Below, one piece after another: positions 36,014 through 44,436 of a DNA stretch of 64,000 nucleotides. Position 1 is the first letter of the stretch; every line of letters begins with the position of its first letter. The notes beneath the pieces are model-generated. The model was not told the origin of the DNA, made no database searches, and saw only the letters and a program-made list of their open reading frames with translations. The DNA lies in contig JAWKZI010000001.1 of the NCBI GenBank assembly GCA_041396045.1, positions 305,844 through 369,843 of the forward strand, given 5' to 3'. The translations under genes were made by a program, and so were the position numbers. Source of the stretch: SHZI01 sp041396045 (GTDB taxonomy: Bacteria; Pseudomonadota; Gammaproteobacteria; Steroidobacterales; GCA-2729495).

Positions 36014-37740
36014 TGATCAATGCACCTGGCTCTAGCCGGATCCGCGCGCTCTCCGTCGGACTGATTGCGTTGGTCGTGGCCTTGCCGCTGGCGGCCGACA
36101 GCAGCAAGGCCAGCCCTACACGTAACGGCGAGCTACACATCGACCAGGCCGGCATCGCTACGGCACATCCGCTGGCGACCAGGGCCGGTGAAGAGATCCT
36201 GGCGTCGGGCGGCAATGCCTTCGATGCCGCCGTTGCCATCAGCGCAGCGCTGGCCGTGGTCGAGCCCTTTGCCTCCGGTCTGGGTGGCGGTGGCTTCTGG
36301 TTGTTGCATGAGGCCAAAAGCGGGCGCCAGATTTTCGTCGATGGCCGCGAGGTGGCACCGGGGGCTGCCACGCACGACATGTATCTGGATGCCAGCGGCC
36401 AGCCGATTCCAGGCGCAACTATCAATGGTCCGCTGGCTGCCGGCATTCCCGGCGAGCCGGCCGGTCTGGTGTACCTGGCCAAACACTACGGTCAATTGCC
36501 TCTGGCGAAATCTCTGGCGCCGGCCATCCGGTACGCGGAAGACGGTGTACCGGTGACCCGCGGCATGGAACTGGGTTTGCGCTTTCGTGCCAATACCATG
36601 AAGCGATCACCAGCCTTTGCAGCGATTTACCAGCCGGATGGGAAGCCGCTGGCGGTGGGCGACATCGTTCGTCATCCGGACCTGGCGCGGACCCTGCGGC
36701 TGCTGGCGAAAGACGGGCGCGATGGCTTCTACAAGGGGCAAGTTGCCCGACAGCTTGTCGATGGCGTACGCGCCGCGGGCGGTATCTGGTCGCTCGATGA
36801 TCTGCAGCGCTACGAAGTTGCAGAGCGCGAGCCCATACGCTCTCAGTATCGCGGCATGACGATCATCTCGGCACCGCCGCCATCAGCCGGTGGCGTCACC
36901 ATGGCCGATATCTTCAACATCCTGAGCGGCTACGACCTGCCTTCACTGTCGTCAGCCGATCGCGCACACCTGACCATCGAAGCGATGCGTCGCGCCTATC
37001 GCGACCGCGCCATTTACCTGGGTGATCCGGCTTTCGTGGTCATGCCGCTTGAGCGGCTGCTGAACCCTTTTTATGCCGCGGGCCAGAGCACATCGATTCG
37101 TCTGGACCGGGCCACGCCCAGTTCGGAATTGTCGGGTATACAGCCGGCGTCTGCCGAGGGGACAAATACCACGCACTTTTCAGTACTGGACAAGGCGGGC
37201 AACCGCGTTGCCGGCACCCTCAGCATCAATACCTGGTTCGGCTCTGCCTTTGTGCCGCCTGGTACCGGCGTGATTCTGAACAACGAGATGGATGACTTCT
37301 CGATCAAGACGGGCGTGCCCAACGGCTATCAGCTGATCGGTACCGAGGCCAACTCGGTGGCGCCCGGGAAGCGCATGCTGTCCAGCATGTCGCCAACCTT
37401 CCTGGAGAGTGATCGTGGTGTTGCCATCCTGGGCACGCCGGGCGGAAGCCGAATCATCAGCATGGTCATGCTCGCTGCCATGGCCTGGCACGATGGCGCC
37501 AATGCGCAGCAGATGGTGGCACTCAAGCGGTACCACCATCAGTACTTCCCCGACGTTGTGACCTATGAAAAAGATGCATTCACGGCCGAAGAGATCGCCG
37601 TGCTCACCGCGAAGGGCCACAAGCTGCAAGTCAGCCCGCGCAATTACGGCAATATGCAGGTTGTGACCTGGGACCGGGCCACGGGCCGGGTTGATGCGGC
37701 CTCCGATCCCCGGGGCGGCGGTGACGTTACGGTCTACTGA
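36013..37740 (+). CDS. ggt: Gamma-glutamyltransferase
   Basis: The protein has 575 residues with a signal peptide (RIRALSVGLIALVVALPLAADSS), so it acts in the periplasm. The proenzyme cuts itself before the nucleophilic Thr in NTTHFSVLD (the second T begins the small subunit), at about residue 389. Other conserved parts are AHPLATRAGEEILASGGNAFDAAVA, SGLGGGGFWL, GREVAPGAA and LSSMSPTFL. It cleaves glutathione and other gamma-glutamyl compounds and can transfer the glutamyl group. The start overlaps coaD by 1 nt. Confidence 0.92.
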   Translation: MINAPGSSRIRALSVGLIALVVALPLAADSSKASPTRNGELHIDQAGIATAHPLATRAGEEILASGGNAFDAAVAISAALAVVEPFASGLGGGGFWLLHEAKSGRQIFVDGREVAPGAATHDMYLDASGQPIPGATINGPLAAGIPGEPAGLVYLAKHYGQLPLAKSLAPAIRYAEDGVPVTRGMELGLRFRANTMKRSPAFAAIYQPDGKPLAVGDIVRHPDLARTLRLLAKDGRDGFYKGQVARQLVDGVRAAGGIWSLDDLQRYEVAEREPIRSQYRGMTIISAPPPSAGGVTMADIFNILSGYDLPSLSSADRAHLTIEAMRRAYRDRAIYLGDPAFVVMPLERLLNPFYAAGQSTSIRLDRATPSSELSGIQPASAEGTNTTHFSVLDKAGNRVAGTLSINTWFGSAFVPPGTGVILNNEMDDFSIKTGVPNGYQLIGTEANSVAPGKRMLSSMSPTFLESDRGVAILGTPGGSRIISMVMLAAMAWHDGANAQQMVALKRYHHQYFPDVVTYEKDAFTAEEIAVLTAKGHKLQVSPRNYGNMQVVTWDRATGRVDAASDPRGGGDVTVY

Positions 37741-37771
37741 GAGTAGTCGCTACTGCGCCACGGCCAGTTGT

Positions 37772-38587
37772 CTAGCGTTGGCATCGCGGGCAGTAAAAAC
37801 TGGACCGCTGACCCAGAACGACCTTTCGGATGGCCGTGCCGCAGACCAGGCACGGCTTTGACGCACGGTCATAGACCCGAAGCTGGTGCCGGAAATAGCC
37901 GGGGCGCCCGTCGCCGTCGTGAAAATCCCGCAATGTCGTTCCGCCAGCCTTGATGGCTTCACCCAATACATCCCGTATAGCCACGACCAGCGCTTCGATC
38001 CGGGGCCCGGCAATGCGCCCGGCAGCCCGTGCCGGATGTATGCCTGCCCGGAACAAGGCTTCGCTGGCATAAATGTTGCCCACACCGACCACGATGTGCG
38101 CATTCATGACATGCGGCTTGATCGCGATATCACGCCGTCGGCACCGCTCATGCAGATAGGCGCCATTGAAGGCATCGCCCAGCGGCTCGGGGCCTAGCCT
38201 GGCGATCAGCGGATGCAGTGCCGGATCGTCGGCAGTCCACAAAGCTGCGCCGAAACGCCGGGGGTCGTTGAAGCGCACGATGACGCCCTCGTCAGTGACC
38301 AGATCCAGATGATCGTGAGTGCCAGGCGGACGGTTGTCGCGCAGAACCCTGAAGCTGCCGGTCATGCCAAGATGCAGCAGGCCGGTGCCCTTGTTGGTGC
38401 GCAACACCAGCCATTTGGCCCGCCGGTCGAGTGTCAGGACCCGTGCCCCGGTCAATTGCCGGGTGAATTCGGCCGGAATCGGCCAGCGCAAGGCGGGCAC
38501 CCGGGCAACTATCTGCGTCAGTTGCCGCCCCTCCAGCCACGGCGCCAGGCCTCGCCGGGTGGTTTCAACCTCAGGTAATTCAGGCAT
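37772..38587 (-). CDS. mutM: Formamidopyrimidine-DNA glycosylase (Fpg)
   Basis: The protein has 271 residues. The N-terminal PELPEVET holds the catalytic Pro and Glu after Met removal. The helix-two-turn-helix part includes VVGVGNIYASEALFRAGIHPARAAGRI. The C-terminal zinc finger is CLVCGTAIRKVVLGQRSSFYCPRCQ with four Cys. It removes 8-oxoguanine and nicks the DNA. mutY lies elsewhere in this window, so the GO repair pair is present. ggt converges on it with a 31-nt gap. Confidence 0.94.
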   Translation of the reverse strand: MPELPEVETTRRGLAPWLEGRQLTQIVARVPALRWPIPAEFTRQLTGARVLTLDRRAKWLVLRTNKGTGLLHLGMTGSFRVLRDNRPPGTHDHLDLVTDEGVIVRFNDPRRFGAALWTADDPALHPLIARLGPEPLGDAFNGAYLHERCRRRDIAIKPHVMNAHIVVGVGNIYASEALFRAGIHPARAAGRIAGPRIEALVVAIRDVLGEAIKAGGTTLRDFHDGDGRPGYFRHQLRVYDRASKPCLVCGTAIRKVVLGQRSSFYCPRCQR

Positions 38588-38822
38588 TTGGCGGGCGGGT
38601 ATAGGGGAACTCCCCGCAATGGGACGCAGTCCAACGACCCGGTGGGCCTGTTCCGACTAGCGTGATTGCCGGGAGCAGAGGCGGGGGCGCCACAGATCCT
38701 GACCCGGCAGCCTTGAAAATGCCGCGGTTTGTCCGCATATCAATCGCTTGCGCTCGTGTTTATAGTGTAGGGCTGGTCTGAAACCCGGAGCCCAATCCGG
38801 CGTTCAATTTACCGAGGTGAAC
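38588..38822. other. Non-coding region between mutM and the desaturase gene
   Basis: The 235 bases hold no open frame with coding character. GAGG at 38814-38817 is the ribosome binding site of the desaturase gene. TATAGT near 38761 could be a -10 box, but no good -35 lies 17 nt upstream. Nothing else is seen. Confidence 0.5.
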
Positions 38823-40019
38823 ATGAATTTTCTCGATCTGTTGCAAGACGGCGTACTGGGCCTGAGTGGCTGGGGCAAGGTGCTGGTCACCCTGGTCATG
38901 CTCCAGATCTCGATGATGGCAACCACGCTGTACCTGCATCGTGACCAGGCGCACCGCGCCATCGACCTGCATCCTGTCCTGCGCCATTTCTTCCGTTTCT
39001 GGATGTGGATGACCTCGGGCATGGTGACCCGCGAATGGGTGGCCGTCCATCGCAAGCATCACGCGTACTGTGAGAAGCCGGGCGATCCCCACAGTCCGGT
39101 TGTGTTCGGTCTGAAGAAAGTCCTGCTGGAGGGCGCCGAACTGTATCGTGCCGATGCCCGCAACCCCGAGATTGTGGCCAAGTACAGCCGCGGCACCCCT
39201 GACGACTGGATGGAGCGCAAGGTCTATCTGCCGCACACCATAGTCGGCGTTTATACCCTGCTGGTTCTGGACGTCCTGTTGTTCGGCGTTATTGGCATCA
39301 CCATTTTTGCCTTCCAGATGGCAGCGATGCCGATTTTCTCCGCCGGTGTGATCAATGGCCTGGGCCATGCACGCGGCTACCGGAATTTCGAGTCCGATGA
39401 CGCGGCGACCAACCTGTATCCGATCGGGTTCTTCATTGGTGGCGAAGAGCTGCACAACAACCATCACGCCTTTCCGTCTTCTGCGAAGTTCTCCATACGC
39501 TGGTGGGAGTTCGATATCGGCTGGATGTACATCACCATCTTCAAGGCGCTCGGCCTGTGCAAGGTCCGCCGCGTGGCACCGCAGCCGCAAATGGCCGCTG
39601 CTCCGCGCCCGGTGGATATCGAAACGCTCAAGGCAGTGCTGGTGAACCGCATGCATGTGCTGCGCGACTACGCCTCGAAGGTCACGGTGCCGGTATTCCA
39701 TCGCGAGGCCAAAACAGACGCGGACACGCGTCGTTTCTCACCACGACTGCTGGTTCGGCGCCCGCAATTGCTGGATGACTCGGGGCGCGCCCGGCTGGCG
39801 CATCTGCTCGAAAACAATCAGGCACTGAAGACCGTGCATGAGTTTCGTCAACAGCTCATCGCCATCTGGGAAGAGGCCCATCTGAGCAATGAAGCGCTGG
39901 TGCGCCGGTTGCGTGAGTGGTGTGCACGGGCAGAAGCCAGTGGCATCGAAGCGCTGCAGGAGTTTTCCGCACGTTTGCGCGGCTACCTGCCCGCCCCGGC
40001 AATCGCCGCGGCGATGTAG
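38823..40019 (+). CDS. DesA-type delta-9 fatty acid desaturase with a transposase-like C-terminal tail
   Basis: The protein has 398 residues from the ATG at 38823, with GAGG 5 nt upstream. Residues 1-240 are a membrane desaturase with three His boxes: HRDQAHR, HRKHHAY and ELHNNHHAFPS. WWEFDIGWMYITIFKALGLCKVRRVAP closes the domain. It introduces a double bond into acyl chains using a di-iron centre and O2. Residues ~265-398 are soluble. LDDSGRARLAHLLENNQALKTVHEFRQQLIAIWEE and REWCARAEASGIEALQEFSARL resemble the C-terminal region of ISL3-type transposases. I judge the desaturase call secure and the tail similarity probable. Confidence 0.88.
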   Translation: MNFLDLLQDGVLGLSGWGKVLVTLVMLQISMMATTLYLHRDQAHRAIDLHPVLRHFFRFWMWMTSGMVTREWVAVHRKHHAYCEKPGDPHSPVVFGLKKVLLEGAELYRADARNPEIVAKYSRGTPDDWMERKVYLPHTIVGVYTLLVLDVLLFGVIGITIFAFQMAAMPIFSAGVINGLGHARGYRNFESDDAATNLYPIGFFIGGEELHNNHHAFPSSAKFSIRWWEFDIGWMYITIFKALGLCKVRRVAPQPQMAAAPRPVDIETLKAVLVNRMHVLRDYASKVTVPVFHREAKTDADTRRFSPRLLVRRPQLLDDSGRARLAHLLENNQALKTVHEFRQQLIAIWEEAHLSNEALVRRLREWCARAEASGIEALQEFSARLRGYLPAPAIAAAM

Positions 40020-40038
40020 GGATCAGGCCCCCTGCAAA

Positions 40039-40060
40039 GCAGGGGTGCCAGACGCAAAAA
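40039..40060 (+). repeat. 22-bp direct repeat, left copy
   Basis: This copy begins GCAGGGGTGCCAG and ends ACGCAAAAA. It matches 41224-41245 at 20 of 22 positions. The two copies flank the PEP-CTERM gene at a distance of about 1.19 kb. A hairpin CCCCTGC-AAA-GCAGGGG (40029-40045) overlaps its left end. Confidence 0.55.
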
Positions 40061-40101
40061 GGCCCCTTCGGTTGTTGTGCAAAAACCGTTCCGGAACCTA
40101 C

Positions 40102-40138
40102 AAAATGGCTGCATCTCTGGATGCGGCCATTTTCTTTT
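40102..40138 (+). terminator. Rho-independent terminator downstream of the desaturase gene
   Basis: AAAATGGCTGCATC pairs with GATGCGGCCATTTT over 14 positions with one T-G wobble. The loop is TCTG, and TTTTCTTTT follows. It lies 83 nt after the desaturase stop. The T-rich flank on both sides suggests it may act in both directions. Confidence 0.8.
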
Positions 40139-40317
40139 GGGGCAGCCAAACGGGCAGCACTGCCCTGCCAATTTGCCACAACTGCACATATCACCGTTAT
40201 GTAAAGGCAATCGTTGCAATTCCAGAAGCATTGCGCGTAACGTTACCCACTCGTAATGTAGAAAATGCCGAACACGGCAACAGCAACATCAGAAACCCAC
40301 TTTGGAGGGGAACTCTC

Positions 40318-41124
40318 GTGAAGATTAGAAAAACACTCGCAACCACGATCGCCAGCGCCACGCTGCTGGTAGCGTGGGGGACGGCCAGCGCCGTCTCGCT
40401 GGAACTGGTAGCGGACAATACCCGCAGCAGCTCCGGCACACTCAGCACTCAGGTTTTCAAGGCTTGTACACCACCATCGAATACGCCGGCTACCGGCTGC
40501 AGCACCTTTAGCAGCGGCTGGGCCATCGCCAATGGCGTGGTCGGTTCGACGGCCACTTGGTCCTGGGACGGCACCACGCTGACGTCCAGCGGCACGTTCC
40601 AGACCACCTCCCACCTCTCCAGCAACCCGTTCGCCCCTGCGGTCATCAGCGACAAGACTGTCGACCTGACGATCAACACGGCAACCATGACCACCACAGC
40701 CACCAGCTACAACTGCGTCGAAGGTAACTTCCTGGCTGGCGTCGGTGCCAACGGCTGCCTGAATACAAGCCTGGGTGGCGATTTCACCGACAGCAGCTCA
40801 GCGGTGTACAACGTCGGTGGCAACGCCACTTGCGTGAACCGCACGCTCGGTGGTGACGACGTATCCACCGGCAACCCGCGCGGCCTGGTCACCAGGGCAG
40901 CTGGTGGTGGTTGCGATGCCACTGACGGCGCCTATGACCTGTGGACGGTCGTTTCCGATAACACCGGTAGCGGCGGCCAGCTGATCCTGTCGAATGGTAT
41001 CGACACCGCGCTTGCCGGCACACACTACATGACCTTCTCAGTGGTTCCGGTCCCGGCAGCCGTCTGGCTGTTTGGTTCGGCCATTGGCCTGCTCGGCGTC
41101 GCGCGCCGTCGCAAGGTTGCCTAA
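40318..41124 (+). CDS. VPLPA-CTERM (PEP-CTERM family) exported protein
   Basis: The start is GTG at 40318 (VKIRKTLATTIASATLLVAWGTASA). A strong GGAGGGG (40304-40310) lies 7 nt upstream. A longer ATG frame to 39889 overlaps the desaturase gene and is rejected. The protein has 268 residues with a signal peptide cleaved after ASA. The mature part is rich in Thr, Ser, Gly and Asn, with Cys pairs. The C-terminal sorting signal is VPVPAAVWLFGSAIGLLGVA followed by RRR. Exosortase/archaeosortase-type enzymes cut such signals and anchor the protein outside. No exosortase gene lies in the window. The function is unknown, possibly extracellular matrix. Confidence 0.85.
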   Translation: MKIRKTLATTIASATLLVAWGTASAVSLELVADNTRSSSGTLSTQVFKACTPPSNTPATGCSTFSSGWAIANGVVGSTATWSWDGTTLTSSGTFQTTSHLSSNPFAPAVISDKTVDLTINTATMTTTATSYNCVEGNFLAGVGANGCLNTSLGGDFTDSSSAVYNVGGNATCVNRTLGGDDVSTGNPRGLVTRAAGGGCDATDGAYDLWTVVSDNTGSGGQLILSNGIDTALAGTHYMTFSVVPVPAAVWLFGSAIGLLGVARRRKVA

Positions 41125-41172
41125 CTGATTGCCTGATTGCAGCCACCTGGGCTGCCTGGCAACAAGCCTCGG

Positions 41173-41203
41173 AAAACCCCGCCTTGTGCGGGGTTTTCTT
41201 TTT
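41173..41203 (+). terminator. Rho-independent terminator of the PEP-CTERM gene
   Basis: AAAACCCCGC (41173-41182) pairs perfectly with GCGGGGTTTT (41188-41197) across a 5-nt loop. CTTTTT follows. It lies 48 nt after the stop at 41124. Confidence 0.92.
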
Positions 41204-41223
41204 GTGTAACCCGCCGCAGCAAT

Positions 41224-41245
41224 GCAGGGATGGCAGACGCAAAAA
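41224..41245 (+). repeat. 22-bp direct repeat, right copy
   Basis: This is the second copy of the repeat at 40039-40060 (GCAGGGATGGCAG...ACGCAAAAA), with two mismatches. It runs into the next terminator hairpin. Beyond it, TACGGCACCCTGCT occurs twice in tandem at 41307-41320 and 41324-41337, period 17. Confidence 0.55.
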
Positions 41246-41267
41246 ACCCGCCGAAAGGCGGGTTTTT
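41241..41267. terminator. Bidirectional rho-independent terminator between the PEP-CTERM gene and rpmG
   Basis: The run AAAAAACCCGCC pairs with GGCGGGTTTTT around the tetraloop GAAA. A-rich and T-rich flanks allow it to stop transcription from both sides. It probably ends the convergent rpmB-rpmG transcript as well, about 100 nt past the rpmG stop. Confidence 0.88.
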
Positions 41268-41364
41268 CAGTTCCGGGAACAGGGCCCGGGAATCAGCCGG
41301 ACTTGCTACGGCACCCTGCTCTGTACGGCACCCTGCTATGTATGCAGGCGGCCGACAGCCGCTG

Positions 41365-41532
41365 TTACTTGATCTTGGCTTCCTTGTAGGCCACGTGCTT
41401 GCGGACGACCGGGTCGTACTTGCTGACCTCCATCTTTTCGGGATGCGTCCGCTTGTTCTTGGTGGTGGTGTAGTAGTGACCGGTGTCGGCGGTCGACACC
41501 AGCTTGATCTTGTCACGAATGCTCTTGGCCAT
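41365..41532 (-). CDS. rpmG: 50S ribosomal protein L33
   Basis: The protein has 55 residues: MAKSIRDKIKLVSTADTGHY and KRTHPEKMEVSKYDPVVRKH are diagnostic. It is the Cys-free (zinc-independent) form of L33. The frame from the ATG at 41532 to TAA at 41365 is short but certain. It lies 21 nt downstream of rpmB, the usual bacterial pair. Confidence 0.96.
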   Translation of the reverse strand: MAKSIRDKIKLVSTADTGHYYTTTKNKRTHPEKMEVSKYDPVVRKHVAYKEAKIK

Positions 41533-41553
41533 GATGCTTACCTGGACTGACGA

Positions 41554-41790
41554 CTAGTCTGAACGACGGGCCGCACGGATGTCGGCCAGTACCTTTTCAA
41601 TGCCCACCTTGTCGATGGTGCGCAAGCCGCTAGAGGAAACGCGCAGGGTGACAAAGCGCTTTTCGCCTTCCAGCCAGAACCGGTGCGTATGCAGGTTGGG
41701 CAGAAAGCGCCGGCGTCTGCGATTGTTGGCATGCGAGACCGTGTTGCCGGAAATTGGCCGCTTGCCGGTGACTTGACAGACCCGGGACAT
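41554..41790 (-). CDS. rpmB: 50S ribosomal protein L28
   Basis: The protein has 78 residues from the ATG at 41790 (MSRVCQVTGKRPISGNTVSHANN). RRRFLPNLHTHRFWLEGEKRFVTLRVS and LRTIDKVGIEKVLADIRA are the conserved L28 core. Two in-frame codons upstream (MF) are not needed. Co-transcription with rpmG is expected. It is preceded by radC on the same strand, the order seen in many gammaproteobacteria. Confidence 0.96.
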   Translation of the reverse strand: MSRVCQVTGKRPISGNTVSHANNRRRRRFLPNLHTHRFWLEGEKRFVTLRVSSSGLRTIDKVGIEKVLADIRAARRSD

Positions 41791-41871
41791 AAACAAACCT
41801 CTGTTGAGTCAGTAACTTGAATTAGTCTACCGGGAAACCCGGAGCCGCACTTTATACCAGCCGAACCGGTG

Positions 41872-42591
41872 TTACAGCAAGCCCCGGCTGGCCAGGGACA
41901 CGCAAATGCCGTCACCGATCACAAAGTGATCCAGCAGCCGGACGTCCACCAGATCCAGTGCATCGCGGATCCGGCGGGTAATCAGCCGGTCGGCTTCGCT
42001 GGGCTCCGGCACACCGGAGGGGTGATTGTGGGCCAGAATCACTGCGGCAGCGTTGCGTTGCAGAGCCTGGCGGACCACCTCCCGCGGATACACGGTAGTG
42101 CTGTCGATAGTGCCGCGAAACAGCTCCTCGAACGCCAGAACCCGGTGGCGGTTGTCGAGAAACACACAGCAGAAAACCTCATGCGGGCGGTCCCGCAGCC
42201 GTGCGATCAGGAAGTCCTGGCTGTCGGCCGGCGAACTGATGGCCCGTCCGGTCGCCAGCTTTTCACCCATGTAGCGGCAGCAGCACTCGCGAGCGGCGGT
42301 CAGCACTGAAGCCTTGCCAGGCCCCAGGCCATGCAGGGCCTCGAGTTCGGACGGTTGGGCATTGAGCACGCCGCGCATGCCGCCAAAGCAGCTCAGCAAC
42401 TGCCGGGCCAGATCCAGGGCCGAGACCCCGGCAACGCCACGCCCCAGCAGTACCGCGAGCAGTTCTGCGTCGCTGACATGCTTCGGCCCCGATTGCATCA
42501 GCCGCTCGCGGGGACGATCGCCGGCAGGCCAGTGCTTTATCAGGAGGGATTTGTTGGCGGCCGTCTTGATCAGCGGGGCTTTGATAGACAT
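41872..42591 (-). CDS. radC: RadC family JAB/MPN-domain protein
   Basis: The protein has 239 residues from the ATG at 42591 (MSIKAPLIKTAANKSLLIKHW). An upstream open extension to 42681 lacks family support. The N-terminal helix-hairpin-helix part carries LEALHGLGPGKASVLTAA. The C-terminal JAMM motif is AHNHPSGVPEPSEAD, with EELFRGTIDSTTVYPREVVRQAL before it. Despite the old name, a DNA repair role is not established for the family. It is divergent from coaBC with 168 nt between, the usual neighbour. Confidence 0.9.
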   Translation of the reverse strand: MSIKAPLIKTAANKSLLIKHWPAGDRPRERLMQSGPKHVSDAELLAVLLGRGVAGVSALDLARQLLSCFGGMRGVLNAQPSELEALHGLGPGKASVLTAARECCCRYMGEKLATGRAISSPADSQDFLIARLRDRPHEVFCCVFLDNRHRVLAFEELFRGTIDSTTVYPREVVRQALQRNAAAVILAHNHPSGVPEPSEADRLITRRIRDALDLVDVRLLDHFVIGDGICVSLASRGLL

Positions 42592-42759
42592 CCCGATCAG
42601 GTGTTGCTGGAACCGGGCCAGTGTGATCGGCAGCCACCGTTTGACCAAGGCCGGAAAGTGCCAGCTTTGTCTACAAATCACCGCTGATCGCCAGTCAGTA
42701 CGCTAAGCTTTTGGGTTCGACTGACGGGCGGCGGCGCCGCCCTGACTGGAATGCCGACC

Positions 42760-43981
42760 ATGGGAAGCCTCGACAATCAGCGTGTTCTGCTCGGTGTTAC
42801 CGGGGGGATTGCCGCTTACAAGAGCCCGGATCTGGTCCGGCGCCTTCAGGATGCGGGCGCCGACGTCGGGTGGTCATGACCCCCAGCGCTACCCGGATGG
42901 TGGCGCCCACGGTGTTTCAGGCGGTATCCGGCTATCCGGTGCGGTCAGAGCTCTGGGACGACGAGGCCGAAGCGGCCATGGGTCACATCGAGCTAGCCCG
43001 CTGGGCTGACTACGTGCTGATCGCACCGGCAACGGCGCATCTGATGGCCCTGCTGGCTGGCGGTACAGCCGGAAACCTGCTGACTACCCTGTGTATCGCC
43101 AGCGAAGCACCGCTGGTGCTCGCGCCGGCGATGAACCAGGCGATGTGGCGGCATCCGGCCACCCAGGCCAACCGTCGAACCCTGGAGTCCCGCGGTGTGC
43201 GGTTCATCGGGCCGGCCTCCGGCAGTCAGGCCTGTGGCGACGTCGGACCGGGTCGCATGGTTGAGCCAGCCGACATAGTGGCGGCATTGGGCGAGCAGCC
43301 CACCGTGGCAGTGACCGGTCTGTTGCAGGGTCTGCGTGTGCTGGTTTCTGCCGGCCCGACCCGGAAGCGATCGACCCGGTGCGCTTCATCAGCAATCGGA
43401 GCTCCGGGAAGATGGGTTTCGCAGTTGCCCAGGCCGCCCGCGAGGCCGGGGCAGAAGTTGCCTTGATCGCCGGGCCGGTGAATCTGCCAACGCCTCTGGG
43501 CGTGCAGCGCACCGATGTGGAAACTGCTGCCGAGATGGTGGCGGCGGCGCTGGAGCTGATTGGCGATACCGATATTTATATCGAGCGGGCGGCAATATCC
43601 GACTATCGGCCGGAGCCTGCCGCACAGAAGATCAAAAGCGCGGCGACCGGCTCAAGCTCGACATGGCAAGGTCGCCGGACCTCCTGGCAACTATCGCAGC
43701 GCGGCCCGACGCACCCTTCACGGTGGGGTTTGCAGCCGAAACCGAGCACCTGGAAGAAAACGCACGCCTCAAACTGCAGAACAAGCACTCGACATGATTG
43801 TTGCCAATCAGGTGGGGGCAAAGCTGGGCTTCGATGTAGATGACAGCAGTGCCGTGATTCTGTGGTCAGACGGCGAAGGTGGGCGGGAAGAACTGCCCAT
43901 ATGCTGAAGCGCTGATCTGGCACGCCACATCATCAGTACGGTGGCGACCCGCTACCGCACAGTACGCCCCGGAAATCCTGA
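42760..43981 (+). pseudogene. coaBC: Bifunctional CoaBC (Dfp), multiply frameshifted
   Basis: MGSLDNQRVLLGVTGGIAAYKSPDLVRRLQDAGADV opens the flavin decarboxylase half. Indels follow near 42868 (one C lost), 43363 (CGGG read as CGG), 43635 (AAAAA read as AAAA), 43790 (one G lost) and 43900 (one C too many), with one or two near the end. Between them are HIELARWADYVLIAPATAHLM, APAMNQAMWRHPAT (the active His lies just before), RFISNRSSGKMGFAVAQAA and MIVANQVGAKLGFDVD. The TGA at 43979-43981 probably overlaps the dut ATG. CoaBC makes 4'-phosphopantetheine from pantothenate phosphate and is essential, so these breaks are almost surely errors. Confidence 0.85.
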
Positions 43982-44436
43982 TGCACAAGATCCAGCTACG
44001 CATACTCGACCCGCGTCTGGGTCGGGAGTTTCCGCTACCCGACTACGCCACGCCGGGCTCGGCCGGCCTGGATCTGCGGGCCTGTGTAGATGCACCCCTG
44101 ACGCTGAATCCGGGCGATACGGTACTTGTGCCCACTGGCATGGCTATCCATATCGCCGACCCGGGTCTGGCGGCGGTGATCCTGCCGCGCTCCGGTCTGG
44201 GGCACAAACACGGCATCGTGCTGGGCAACCTGGTTGGACTAATAGACTCCGATTATCAGGGGCCGCTGATGGTGTCGTGCTGGAATCGCGGCAGTGTAGC
44301 CTTCGAAATCACCCCCGGCGCGCGGCTGGCCCAACTCGTCGTTGTGCCGATAGTCCAGGTGAGCTTCGAGCGGGTTGAGGAGTTCGGTGCCACAGAGCGC
44401 GGCGTTGGTGGCTTCGGTCACACCGGACAGTCGTAG
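43981..44436 (+). CDS. dut: dUTP diphosphatase
   Basis: The protein has 151 residues. The five trimeric dUTPase motifs are present: TPGSAGLDLRACVD, LPRSGLGHKHGI, GLIDSDYQGPLMVS, PGARLAQLVVVP and ERGVGGFGHTG. It hydrolyses dUTP to dUMP and keeps uracil out of DNA. Its ATG at 43981 overlaps the likely coaBC stop (TGATG). coaBC-dut is a conserved pair. It ends immediately before the stop of the convergent DUF4124 gene. Confidence 0.95.
   Translation: MHKIQLRILDPRLGREFPLPDYATPGSAGLDLRACVDAPLTLNPGDTVLVPTGMAIHIADPGLAAVILPRSGLGHKHGIVLGNLVGLIDSDYQGPLMVSCWNRGSVAFEITPGARLAQLVVVPIVQVSFERVEEFGATERGVGGFGHTGQS

Noticed and set aside
38760..39701. 313-residue open frame on the minus strand
   Set aside because: It is antisense to the desaturase His boxes and has no family features.
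39620..40019. Insertion sequence remnant at the desaturase 3' end
   Set aside because: The transposase-like tail is in frame with the desaturase and lacks terminal repeats, so it is treated as part of the protein.
39889..40317. Upstream ATG extension of the PEP-CTERM gene
   Set aside because: It overlaps the end of the desaturase gene and the terminator. The GTG at 40318 has a strong RBS followed directly by a signal peptide.
40140..40317. Sigma-54 promoter before the PEP-CTERM gene
   Set aside because: GGCAATCGTTGC has the wrong spacing between GG and GC (8 instead of 10).
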